NCBI GenBank assembly: GCA_035495315.1
Contig: DATJGF010000014.1
Location: forward strand, 1-17,223
Origin: DATJGF01 sp035495315
GTDB lineage: Bacteria; Verrucomicrobiota; Verrucomicrobiia; Limisphaerales; UBA8199
Length of the DNA stretch: 17,223 nucleotides
Reading direction: 5' to 3'
Shown: one piece after another, positions 6,703 to 13,926 of the stretch
Position numbering within the stretch: position 1 is the stretch's first letter
Layout: each line of letters begins with the position of its first letter
Program-made: the position numbers and the translations under genes
The notes under the pieces: model-generated
The model's input: only the letters and a program-made list of their open reading frames with translations
The model's database searches: none
What the model was told of the DNA's origin: nothing

Positions 6703-8472
6703 TCAGGCCACAGGAAGCATGATCCAAAATCGGCTTCCTGTGCCCGGCGCGGATTCGACGCCGCAGCTTCCGGCCATACGCTGCATCGCGCGGGCCACAA
6801 TGGCGAGCCCCATACCGGTACCTTCATAGGCCAGAGAAGTCACGCCTCGCTCGAAGATGCGAAAAATCTTGTGGTGAACCTCATGAGGAATGCCGATGCC
6901 CTCATCGATCACCCAAAGGCGAACGTGTTGGCTGGCGGCTGCGACTGCATTATTGTCTGGCTCGGCCATGTCGTTCGCACTAAAGACCAACGGTCGAGAA
7001 CGCATGGTAGGGGAACTGTGAACCACGATTTCGCTGCGGATGGTGATCTTGGGGGAGGTTTTTGGGTTAACAAATTTCCAGGCATTATCAATCAGATTGG
7101 AGAGGACCTGCTGGAGAAGTTCTTTGTGGGCAAAGACTCGGTGGAGTGGCTTGACGACGGTGAGGGCCTGCCTGACCTCAGGCGCGCGCAGGGCCAGGAT
7201 ATCTTCGATGATTGGTTCGATTTCGAGGCGAGTGAGGACGACGCTTTGTTGAGAAACTTTGCTAAAAGCGAGCAGGTCCTTAACCAGAACGTCCATGCGC
7301 TCGGACGTTCGAGCGACCTTGTTGAGGATCAGCAGCGACCGCGGCGAAAGATCATCATGAAATTCGTGCAGCAAAATGTCGCAATAGCCGGTTATCCCGC
7401 GGATCGGCGCCTTTAAATCGTGCGCCAGCGTGTAAGTGAATGTCTCCAACTCGGCAACACTTTCGCGCAATTGAGCGGTTCGTTCCTGGACTCGCTTTTC
7501 CAGCAGGCGTGCATGGTCGCTGAGCTCTTCTTTGGCCTTATAAAGCTGAAGGCTGGTGTTTTCGCGATCCAGGGCGGTGGCCAGATATTGGCCGATTGTG
7601 GTCAGCAAATCGGATTCCCCTGGGGAAATAGAGGAACGGCTCGAGGTGGCGAAACAAAGCAGTCCAAGATCGCGCTCGTTGGCGACGAGAGGGATGACGA
7701 CTGCGGCCGAAACGCCGGCGTGCTTCAAAGCCGAGTATTCCGGTTCCCTTCGTTGCTGAACCGAATTCAGTACCAATATCGTGTGGGATTGAGGAACCAA
7801 TAGAGAAGAAAAGCGACAATTGGAAAAGTCTTGCGTGGATGGGGTCGGGAGGCCGCCGGTGGCGAACAGGCTGAGAATCCCCGTTTCGACATCGCGAAGA
7901 TAAAGCAGGAAAGAATCAAAATCCAAATGCTCGGCGACTTTGAAAAACAACTGGCGGACGGATTTACGGGGCTGCTCGGCTTTGAGCAAGTGCGCCAAAG
8001 CCCAGGAAAGGATTTCGTCGCGACGGTGCTGGCGTCTTAGTTCCTCGGCCTGACGCTCGCGTTGGGTCACGTCCTCAATGACGACAACGACTCCGCACAC
8101 ACTTCCCCCCGAGAACAGCGGCGCGATCCGAGCGGTTTGCAGCATCAGTGCAAAGTCCGGCTCCGGGAAGGGGGATGGCAGAGGCAGCAAATATTGGTGC
8201 AAGGAGCTGGAAAGAACGCTGGCCTCGCCCTCCAAGGCCCGTTCAAAATAGGAGGCCAGGCGGCGTTGGCGCAAATCCCGGAACAGATCGAAGAGATCTT
8301 TTCCCCGCACATCCTGGAAGCGTTTGGAGCTGTGAATTTCCATCCAGTGGTTCCAAGACTTGATGCCAAAAGAACGATCGAGGGTGATGACGCCGTAAGG
8401 GGCGAATTGCTGAATCCAGGAAAGCAGCGCTCCCTCACCCTGGGATTCGGGTGTTTGGTGCGCTGTACCCAT
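6703..8472 (-). CDS. Soluble PAS-GAF sensor histidine kinase, last gene of the chemosensory operon
   Basis: 589 residues from ATG 8472, 11 nt after the cheC stop; a GTG at 8508 would overlap cheC and is less likely. Domains: PAS-like, about 20-138 (GVITLDRSFGIKSWNHWME ... VVVVIEDVTQRE); GAF, about 150-300 (VAEHLDFDSFLLYLRD ... AAVVIPLVANERDLGLLCF); coiled coil, 305-345; HisKA with H351 in YTLAHDLKAPIRGI; HATPase with N-box N463 (LIDNAWKF), DEGIGIP at 523-529, FRIFERG, and GTGMGLAIV from 551. All key residues are present and no membrane segment is seen, so it senses a cytoplasmic cue. The H-box is of the phytochrome-like type whose usual partner is an Rcp1-like receiver, and the first gene of this operon is one. 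GAF signature residues for chromophore attachment were not identified. It may feed phosphate into, or drain it from, the chemosensory pathway. Confidence 0.92.
   Translation of the reverse strand: MGTAHQTPESQGEGALLSWIQQFAPYGVITLDRSFGIKSWNHWMEIHSSKRFQDVRGKDLFDLFRDLRQRRLASYFERALEGEASVLSSSLHQYLLPLPSPFPEPDFALMLQTARIAPLFSGGSVCGVVVVIEDVTQRERQAEELRRQHRRDEILSWALAHLLKAEQPRKSVRQLFFKVAEHLDFDSFLLYLRDVETGILSLFATGGLPTPSTQDFSNCRFSSLLVPQSHTILVLNSVQQRREPEYSALKHAGVSAAVVIPLVANERDLGLLCFATSSRSSISPGESDLLTTIGQYLATALDRENTSLQLYKAKEELSDHARLLEKRVQERTAQLRESVAELETFTYTLAHDLKAPIRGITGYCDILLHEFHDDLSPRSLLILNKVARTSERMDVLVKDLLAFSKVSQQSVVLTRLEIEPIIEDILALRAPEVRQALTVVKPLHRVFAHKELLQQVLSNLIDNAWKFVNPKTSPKITIRSEIVVHSSPTMRSRPLVFSANDMAEPDNNAVAAASQHVRLWVIDEGIGIPHEVHHKIFRIFERGVTSLAYEGTGMGLAIVARAMQRMAGSCGVESAPGTGSRFWIMLPVA
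6709..6742. terminator. Perfect 10-bp inverted repeat at the convergent gene junction
   Basis: CACAGGAAGC (6709-6718) and GCTTCCTGTG (6733-6742) form a 10-bp stem with a 14-nt loop. The repeat lies in the last codons of the histidine kinase gene (coding GTGSRFWIMLPVA), and 68 nt beyond the stop of the plus-strand PQQ gene. It could act as a two-way terminator between converging transcripts. Neither side has a good T run, so factor-independent termination is uncertain; the symmetry may be accidental in coding DNA. Confidence 0.3.
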
Positions 8473-8483
8473 CGGCTTCTCAG

Positions 8484-9098
8484 TTATTTCAGTTCGCGAT
8501 CTTCCCACTTCTTGAGCTCCAAAATCAGTGTTTCGAGCGAGGTAACGCCCAGGATGATGACGAGGTAGCCGCTGAAATTTTCGGCCCGGACATGAAAGCG
8601 AGTATGAATGATCAAAGCGTACTCCAATTCGGTGCCGGCGACGGTGATGGAGCGAATGATTTTCTGGACGGATTCGACCTGCAACGAGGGAACTGTAAAA
8701 GAGACCTGGACCTTCAACAGGTTTCCAAAAGCTCCGAGGCAGGCGTTCAACACAACATTGCCGACCTCGGTGATGACCTCGCGGGCGGCACCGTCCAGAT
8801 CGGGCCTTTCGGTGCGGTCGGTCAAGAGCCGATTGAGGAGCAAAGCGGCCTCGCGATCCAGCAAGAGCAGCGCGTTGCCGCTGATTGGTCCGGAGAAGAC
8901 CTGGTTGACGCTGACGACATCTCCCTTGATCACCTTCTGGAGTGTTCCGGCGATTTCCGGGATCGGATGAACAGCCACCTCAGGAACATCCAAAGAAATG
9001 CGATGCCCGGTGAGGTCGGATAAAGCCGCGGCGGCGCGGGCGTACCCAATATTGATCAATTCGGTTAACGCATCCGTCTGAGTAGTACTCAATTCCAT
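8484..9098 (-). CDS. cheC: CheC-type CheY-P phosphatase
   Basis: 204 residues, the usual CheC length. Both copies of the phosphatase signature (D/S)xxxExxN are present: D9-E13-N16 in DALTELINIGYARAAAAL, and E111-N114 in EVITEVGNVVLNACLGAF with Glu107 in the D/S position. CheC removes phosphate from CheY in adaptation systems without CheZ, consistent with the cheY gene directly upstream. CheC normally partners CheD, but no cheD is seen here. The C-terminal VTSLETLILELKKWEDREL is helical and slightly longer than the core needs. The first 10 nt overlap the end of cheY, and the start has the best ribosome site in the window. Confidence 0.87.
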   Translation of the reverse strand: MELSTTQTDALTELINIGYARAAAALSDLTGHRISLDVPEVAVHPIPEIAGTLQKVIKGDVVSVNQVFSGPISGNALLLLDREAALLLNRLLTDRTERPDLDGAAREVITEVGNVVLNACLGAFGNLLKVQVSFTVPSLQVESVQKIIRSITVAGTELEYALIIHTRFHVRAENFSGYLVIILGVTSLETLILELKKWEDRELK

Positions 9099-9466
9099 AC
9101 TGTTCCTCCTGACAGCACAACCCTGAGCACTTCCTCCAACTCTTCCTTGCTTATGGGTTTGTTGATCATGGCGACAGCGCCAGCTTCCCTCACAGCTTCA
9201 CGCGTGGTTCGTTGAATGTCGGCTGTCACGATGACAACGGGCAAGGCCGGGTTCAATTCCTTGAGCTTCTGCAGAACCTCGCCGCCGTACATGCCGTGCA
9301 TGAGCAGGTCAAGGATCACCACGTCGTGGCGATGGAGAACGTAGCTCTCCAAGGCCTGAGCACCGTCGGCGGCATCTTCGACTTCGTACCCCATTTCTTC
9401 CAATATTTTCCGAGTTACGCGGCGCGCGAGTCCGGAATCATCGACGACAAGTATTTTGGCTTTCAT
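9089..9466 (-). CDS. cheY: CheY-type single-domain response regulator (second of two)
   Basis: 125 residues, a bare receiver domain: acid pocket D9-D10 (ILVVDDSGLAR), phospho-acceptor D53 (VVILDLLMHGM), switch threonine T81 (VVIVTADIQ) and lysine K103 (MINKPISKEE). All are intact. It lacks an output domain, as expected for a CheY that binds a motor or other effector. Its ATG overlaps the cheB stop (ATGA) and its end overlaps cheC, so it sits between the methylesterase and the phosphatase that should switch it off. What it controls cannot be read from the window, since no flagellar or pilus gene is present. Confidence 0.88.
   Translation of the reverse strand: MKAKILVVDDSGLARRVTRKILEEMGYEVEDAADGAQALESYVLHRHDVVILDLLMHGMYGGEVLQKLKELNPALPVVIVTADIQRTTREAVREAGAVAMINKPISKEELEEVLRVVLSGGTVWN
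9105..9110 (-). promoter_or_regulatory. Strong Shine-Dalgarno site for cheC
   Basis: On the minus strand AGGAGG stands 6 nt before the cheC ATG, inside the last codons of the upstream cheY. Most other starts in this operon have no such site and rely on overlap, so cheC may be translated at a different rate from its neighbours. Confidence 0.7.
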
Positions 9467-10497
9467 AGACGTTTACTGATTTCTTGAGCCATGGAGGCCA
9501 GAGGCATCGAGGCGTCGCTCAATCCCGCTTCGACTACCGACCGGGGCATGCCGTAAATAATACAACTGTCCTCAGACTCTGTCAGCATAGTACCCCCTTG
9601 GGCTTTGATCCAAGCGGCTCCTTGCCGGCCGTCGTCGCCCATCCCGGTCAGGACGACCCCCAACACGCGGGCGCCATAAACCTCGGCGGCCGACTGAAAA
9701 AGGACATCGACTGAGGGCCGATGGGGTTTCTTAAACGGTTCAATCGATAACTTGACGGTGACGCGGCCGTCAGGTGTTCGCTGAAAGCTTAAGTGGCGTC
9801 CGGCGGGTGCGAGCAATGCTTCGCCTGGCTGAACTGGACATCCTTCAAAGGCTTCTTTGACCCGCAGCAGTGAGATCTCGGCCAGTTTTTGTGCAAAAAT
9901 GGCGGTGTAGCCAGGCGGCATATGCAACACCATCACTAATGGAACCGGGAAGTCAGCGGCTAATTGGGGCAACAGGTAGCGGAGAGCCTGCGGCCCACCG
10001 GTCGAAACCCCCAAGACCACGATGTCTACCTTGAGCGCAGTTCGGGCAGGCCTAAAGATTATTGTTGGCGGCTCGAGCTTAGGGCTTAGCGTTCGAACAG
10101 GCGCCCGTCCTGCTGCTTTGACTTTCTCGATCAGTTCTTCACGGATGACCAGGAGTTGGTCGTTGGCCAGCGCGGTCGGTTTCTGGACAAAATCGACCGC
10201 TCCGGCATCCAGAGCTTCCAAGACCCGTTCCGCGTCCTGCGGTGAAGCGGTCAGGATGAGGATCGGCACGGGCCGGCGCGCCATCTGCATACGCACGAAA
10301 CTGGCACCGTCCAACTCAGGCATCAGCAAATCGCAGGTCACAACATCCGGTTTGAGGGTTTCGACCATTTCCAGAGCGTCATGGCCATTTCTTGCCAGAC
10401 CAACAACGTCAATGTGCGGACTGGCCGAAAGCATTTCTCGAACGGCTTTCCTGGCGAAAGCGGAATCATCGACAATGACGGTTCTAATCATTGACAT
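9463..10497 (-). CDS. cheB: CheB protein-glutamate methylesterase/deamidase
   Basis: 344 residues from ATG 10497, 5 nt after the cheR stop; a longer frame to 10683 only overlaps cheR and has no homology. Receiver domain 1-120 with D10-D11, phospho-acceptor D56 (VVTCDLLMPELDG), T84 and K106. Linker 125-155. Catalytic domain 156-344 with Ser165 (LGVSTGGPQAL), His192 (VMVLHMPPGYT) and Asp in LTGMGDDGRQGA (288 or 289). It removes methyl groups from, and may deamidate glutamines of, the methyl-accepting protein in the same operon when phosphorylated by CheA. The ends overlap the next gene by ATGA. Confidence 0.95.
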   Translation of the reverse strand: MSMIRTVIVDDSAFARKAVREMLSASPHIDVVGLARNGHDALEMVETLKPDVVTCDLLMPELDGASFVRMQMARRPVPILILTASPQDAERVLEALDAGAVDFVQKPTALANDQLLVIREELIEKVKAAGRAPVRTLSPKLEPPTIIFRPARTALKVDIVVLGVSTGGPQALRYLLPQLAADFPVPLVMVLHMPPGYTAIFAQKLAEISLLRVKEAFEGCPVQPGEALLAPAGRHLSFQRTPDGRVTVKLSIEPFKKPHRPSVDVLFQSAAEVYGARVLGVVLTGMGDDGRQGAAWIKAQGGTMLTESEDSCIIYGMPRSVVEAGLSDASMPLASMAQEISKRL

Positions 10498-10502
10498 AGG
10501 CT

Positions 10503-11336
10503 TCAGATCCGCACGTACGCAAGAGCGCCGGAGATTTCTTTGAGTTCGAAATCGGTGGTCATCCGCAGGAGAGACTCGGCGGCTCCCACGAACAGGTGTC
10601 CACCAACCGGCATTTTGGACGCGATCATGGCGACCGTTTGCCGGATCGAGTGCGGCGAGAAATAAATGAAGACGTTTCTGCAAAAAATCGCGTGCGCGCG
10701 GGCCACCGAGGCTACTTCACCCGGTTCAAAAAGGTTAATGCGTTTCCAACTTACTCGCTCGACAATTTCTCGCGAGAGCTTCCATCCATCGGCGACGCGT
10801 TCGAAGTACTTCTGTTGCAACTCTGGCGGGAGCGTTCGAAAAGACTTTTCACGGTAGACTGCGATTCGAGCCTTCTCCAGGGCACCCAGGTGCGCGTCAG
10901 TCCCAAGAATTTCGATCGGATGAGACTGGAATCCGGCCTCGCGCAAGGCAATCGCTAGAGTAAAGGGCTCCTCGCCGGTGGCACAGGCGGCCGACCAGAT
11001 GCGAAAGGGCATGGAAGATTTTTTAAACCACTGCGGAATAATCACATTGGTCAAAGCGTGGATCTGCGACATCTCGCGCCAAAAATAGGTTTCCTGCACC
11101 GAGAGAGCTATCCAGGCCCGGTCCCATTCGCCATTCTCATCGTCCTTCAGGGCGTAATAGTATTCCAGGAAGGAGCGACATCCGCGGGCCCTGGCTGGGG
11201 TTTCAAGCTTTTCCAGCAGCTGGTCCATTCGACCATCATCGAAGAACAGACCCGTGCGCTCATGAATTAAATCGCGCAGCAGGCGGGGCAGGCCCTCCGG
11301 CACGCGAAGCTCCAGTGGCCCCGCCTTGTTCTGCAT
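10503..11336 (-). CDS. cheR: CheR protein-glutamate methyltransferase
   Basis: 277 residues. N-terminal helical domain to about 75, then a SAM-dependent methyltransferase domain with the family motifs: VQETYFWRE (80-88), WSAACATGEEPFTLAIAL (114-131, SAM loop), LGTDAHLGALEKA (144-156), FCRNVFIYF (218-226) and GGHLFVGAAES (245-255). No TPR extension is present. It adds methyl groups to glutamates of the methyl-accepting protein encoded 11 nt upstream, opposing CheB. That receptor ends in HTQGAS and lacks a C-terminal NWETF-type tether, so CheR must find it without a pentapeptide. Confidence 0.94.
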   Translation of the reverse strand: MQNKAGPLELRVPEGLPRLLRDLIHERTGLFFDDGRMDQLLEKLETPARARGCRSFLEYYYALKDDENGEWDRAWIALSVQETYFWREMSQIHALTNVIIPQWFKKSSMPFRIWSAACATGEEPFTLAIALREAGFQSHPIEILGTDAHLGALEKARIAVYREKSFRTLPPELQQKYFERVADGWKLSREIVERVSWKRINLFEPGEVASVARAHAIFCRNVFIYFSPHSIRQTVAMIASKMPVGGHLFVGAAESLLRMTTDFELKEISGALAYVRI

Positions 11337-11347
11337 ATTTGAAAAGT

Positions 11348-13426
11348 TCAGGAGGCTCCCTGGGTATGAGCAGGCACGGATTGGCGTCCGGAAGCACGCC
11401 TGGACGAAGGAACAGCTCCAGTGGCGTCATTTATAACCGTCTTTATTGCTCTGGCTTCGGAACTGGTTGCACGAGAGATCTGGCGAACCTCCTCGAGACG
11501 TCCCAGGATGAGCTTCGCCGATTGCGAATTGTCAAGGTTGGCGGCAGCGATCAGCTTGATTTGCTTGGTGACGTTGGCGGAGCTGGTGGCGATTTGTCGG
11601 ATGCCGCGAGCCTGTTCCTCCATCGCCTTGCCGGCTTCTTTGGTCTGCTGATCAAGGTCGCCGGCAGCGACGGTGATTTCCTGGGAATTTTTGGATTGCT
11701 CAGCCATAGCTTTGGCAAGGCCCGTAAACTGGCTGACGAGCTTTTCGGTTTCCCGGGCAACCTGTTCAACGCCGATGGTTTGTTCACTCAGGGCACGGAC
11801 TGTCGAAGCAGACCCCTTGCGCATGGAATCGATGGCTTGAACGACTTGACCAGTAGCGGCGGCCTGCTCACTCATGGCTTTGCGGATAATTGAGGCAACG
11901 TTGCTGGTGGTTTGAGCCGCCTTAATAATCTCGCGCGCGGCACGTCCCTGTTCGAGGTTGGCCTGGGAGACTTCCTTGGCGCCTTTGCGCATTTGGGCCG
12001 CGGCCGAAACAATTTGCCCAACGGCCTTGGCTTGCTCGGCGGTGCTGACGGCAATCTCGCGCGCCTTGACATTGGCGGTGTTGACCGATTCACCGACTTT
12101 TCGAACCGCGACACCCTGTTCGTCGGCTGCGCGGCTAATCTGCGATACGAGACTCGTGCTTTCGGTAACGCCATTCAAAATGGTCTTGAGACCCGCCAGC
12201 CCCTGCTCGGATAGCCGGCTGCTCTCCTCGGCGACCCGGGAACCCGCATCGGTGGCCGTGGTAGCTTCCCGCGTAGCGTCTTCGACGCCTCGGACGATGT
12301 CAGCAATTTCCGCGGTCGCCTTGGCGCAGCGATCCGCCAGATTTCGGATTTCTTCGGCGACGACGGCGAATCCGCGGCCGGCTTCTCCTGCGCGCGCGGC
12401 TTCGATGGAAGCGTTGAGCGAAAGGAGATTGGTCCGCTCGGCGATGACACTGATGGTTCCCACGATTCCCGAAATGTCGCGAGTGCGTTTATTCAATTCG
12501 CGCATGACACCCGTTGACTGAGCCATTGCGCCGGCCACTCGCGCAATTCCTTCAATCGACTTTTGGATGGAATGCCCTCCTTCCTCCGCCTGGCGCGAGA
12601 CGCGCTGGGAAATTTCTTCGGTTCGCTTTACCAGGCCATTAACCGAGCGGCTGACCTGGTCCATTTGACTGACATTGGTCGCCGCCTCTGTGGCGACCTG
12701 TTTGATAGTCTCGCTGTTCTGTGCGACTCCTTGAATCGAACGCGCGATTTGTTCAATCGACGTGGTGGTTTGCTCGACCGAGGTGGCCAGGTTTTCGCTC
12801 ATGCCCCCAACTTCTTCGATCGAGGCGGCCATTTCATTGATTGAAGACGCGGTTTGTTCGGCGGCAACCGCCAGTTCGTCGGCGCTGTGAGAAACATTCT
12901 TAATGGATTGACCCATTTCCTCGATCGCGGCGGAATTTTCGGCGATGCTCGTGGCTAGATCCTCGGTATCCTTTTTGACGGAATTCAACGAAGCGCTGAC
13001 CTGTTGCATGGACGTTCTGACCTGCTGGCCGGAAGAGGCCATGTCTTGGGCGGCGTTGGTGACATTTTGAATCGACGCGGACAGCTGCCGCGCCGATGCC
13101 ACCGTCTGGGTTGTGCTCGCAACGATCTGACCGACGTTGGCAGTCACCTGTTCCACCGATGCGCTCATCTCATTGACGGACGAGGCCGTCTCTTCGGCGG
13201 AAGCGGCCACGGAGGCAGCCTGCGAGGAGGTTTCTTTCAGAGAACTTGTCAATTCATTGGTCTCAGCCGCGGCATCATTCAGAGCGGCGTTTTCGCGCTC
13301 CAGTCCCAAGGCGACTCTGGTTATGATTTCGAGAATACCGGCGGATAACATCGGCTGCGAGCCGCCGCGAAGCTCTGGCTCTCCGTTTTGTTTCGGCTTG
13401 TCCGGATCAGATTTGGCTTTTGGCAT
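11348..13426 (-). CDS. Sensorless cytoplasmic methyl-accepting chemotaxis protein, extra-long coiled-coil hairpin
   Basis: 692 residues. The hairpin tip that binds CheA and CheW is intact (IAERTNLLSLNASIEAARAG, 328-347, then GRGFAVVAEEIRNLA) and lies at the centre of the chain. There is no membrane segment, HAMP, PAS or other sensor domain: from about residue 35 to 665 the sequence is continuous heptad coiled coil, with only short polar tails. Both arms are tandem 28-residue repeats. In the N-arm, pairs at 78/79 (EE), 134/135 (QQ), 190/191 (EQ) and 218/219 (EQ) are in register and several fit the methylation consensus; in the C-arm an EQ pair recurs at 436, 464, 492, 520, 548, 576 and 604. 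No CheR/CheB tether is present. It resembles FrzCD-type soluble receptors in lacking a transmembrane sensor, but is longer in both arms. The signal it reads must come through a partner or its arms. Confidence 0.93.
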   Translation of the reverse strand: MPKAKSDPDKPKQNGEPELRGGSQPMLSAGILEIITRVALGLERENAALNDAAAETNELTSSLKETSSQAASVAASAEETASSVNEMSASVEQVTANVGQIVASTTQTVASARQLSASIQNVTNAAQDMASSGQQVRTSMQQVSASLNSVKKDTEDLATSIAENSAAIEEMGQSIKNVSHSADELAVAAEQTASSINEMAASIEEVGGMSENLATSVEQTTTSIEQIARSIQGVAQNSETIKQVATEAATNVSQMDQVSRSVNGLVKRTEEISQRVSRQAEEGGHSIQKSIEGIARVAGAMAQSTGVMRELNKRTRDISGIVGTISVIAERTNLLSLNASIEAARAGEAGRGFAVVAEEIRNLADRCAKATAEIADIVRGVEDATREATTATDAGSRVAEESSRLSEQGLAGLKTILNGVTESTSLVSQISRAADEQGVAVRKVGESVNTANVKAREIAVSTAEQAKAVGQIVSAAAQMRKGAKEVSQANLEQGRAAREIIKAAQTTSNVASIIRKAMSEQAAATGQVVQAIDSMRKGSASTVRALSEQTIGVEQVARETEKLVSQFTGLAKAMAEQSKNSQEITVAAGDLDQQTKEAGKAMEEQARGIRQIATSSANVTKQIKLIAAANLDNSQSAKLILGRLEEVRQISRATSSEARAIKTVINDATGAVPSSRRASGRQSVPAHTQGAS
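11534..12133 (-). repeat. C-arm 28-residue (84-bp) repeats of the methyl-accepting protein
   Basis: Residues 432-631. The pair Glu-Gln recurs at 436, 464, 492, 520, 548, 576 and 604, each exactly 28 residues after the last. The best conserved units read KAMSEQAAATGQVV, RALSEQTIGVEQVA, KAMAEQSKNSQEIT and KAMEEQARGIRQIA. Confidence 0.78.
12662..13207 (-). repeat. N-arm 28-residue (84-bp) repeats of the methyl-accepting protein
   Basis: Residues 74-255. Equivalent positions at 84, 112, 140, 168, 196 and 224 start VNEMSASVEQV, ARQLSASIQNV, MQQVSASLNSV, IEEMGQSIKNV, INEMAASIEEV and IEQIARSIQGV: six units exactly 28 residues apart, i.e. four heptads each. A seventh, weaker unit may start at 252. 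Confidence 0.75.
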
Positions 13427-13439
13427 AAAAGTTTAAGAA

Positions 13440-13925
13440 TCAGGGGGTTATATTTGCAGCAGGAACAGGTTCTGCGGACTGAGGGAGTTGGACATCGTCT
13501 AAATTCAACACGGCATCCAGGTCCAGAATGAGAACCAGCCGATCGCCGAGCTTGGTTACGGCCTTAAGGTATTTGCCGTTGATTCCGGTCAAGGTTTCTT
13601 CGATGGGCCGGATCTTTTCGAGATCGAGATTTTGGAATTCCCTTGCGGTATCAACAATTAGTCCCACCGTCCGGTCGTGAACGATGGCGAAAACGATCCG
13701 CGTTCGCTGGCCGTTGGTCTCGCGCGGAAACCCGAACCGCACGCGGAGGTTTAAAGCGGGAATGACCTGGCCTCGGGAGAAAACGACTCCGTCGATCGCC
13801 GGGTTGGCGTTGGGAACGAGCGTGACATGCTCGAACATCTCAATGTGTTGAACATTGCGGCTTGGAATGCCGTAGAGGCTGCCCCCAAGTTCAAAGAGCA
13901 CATAAGGTTCGAAAGAGGCGGCCAT
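13440..13925 (-). CDS. cheW: CheW adaptor protein
   Basis: 161 residues, one CheW domain: YVLFELGGSLYGIPSRNVQHI (8-28), ANPAIDGVVFSRGQVIPALNL, VFAIVHDRTVGLIVDTARE and YLKAVTKLGDRLVLILDLDAVL. It couples the methyl-accepting protein tip to CheA. The start lies 1 nt after the cheA stop, with GGGGAAAAG in the last cheA codons as a likely ribosome site, and the stop is 13 nt before the receptor gene. The last 20 residues are proline-rich and outside the fold. Confidence 0.94.
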   Translation of the reverse strand: MAASFEPYVLFELGGSLYGIPSRNVQHIEMFEHVTLVPNANPAIDGVVFSRGQVIPALNLRVRFGFPRETNGQRTRIVFAIVHDRTVGLIVDTAREFQNLDLEKIRPIEETLTGINGKYLKAVTKLGDRLVLILDLDAVLNLDDVQLPQSAEPVPAANITP

Positions 13926-13926
13926 A

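Noticed and set aside
6481..7416. 311-codon plus-strand frame
   Set aside because: It starts inside the PQQ gene in another frame and runs opposite the kinase ATPase domain, whose catalytic motifs are all intact. No recognisable domain.
9463..10683. Longer CheB start at 10683
   Set aside because: The extra 62 residues overlap cheR in another frame and have no receiver-domain homology; the ATG at 10497 begins the receiver directly.
11534..13207. CRISPR array suggested by regular 84-bp spacing
   Set aside because: The period is in the protein, units are divergent in DNA, there are no unique spacers, and the frame is continuous.
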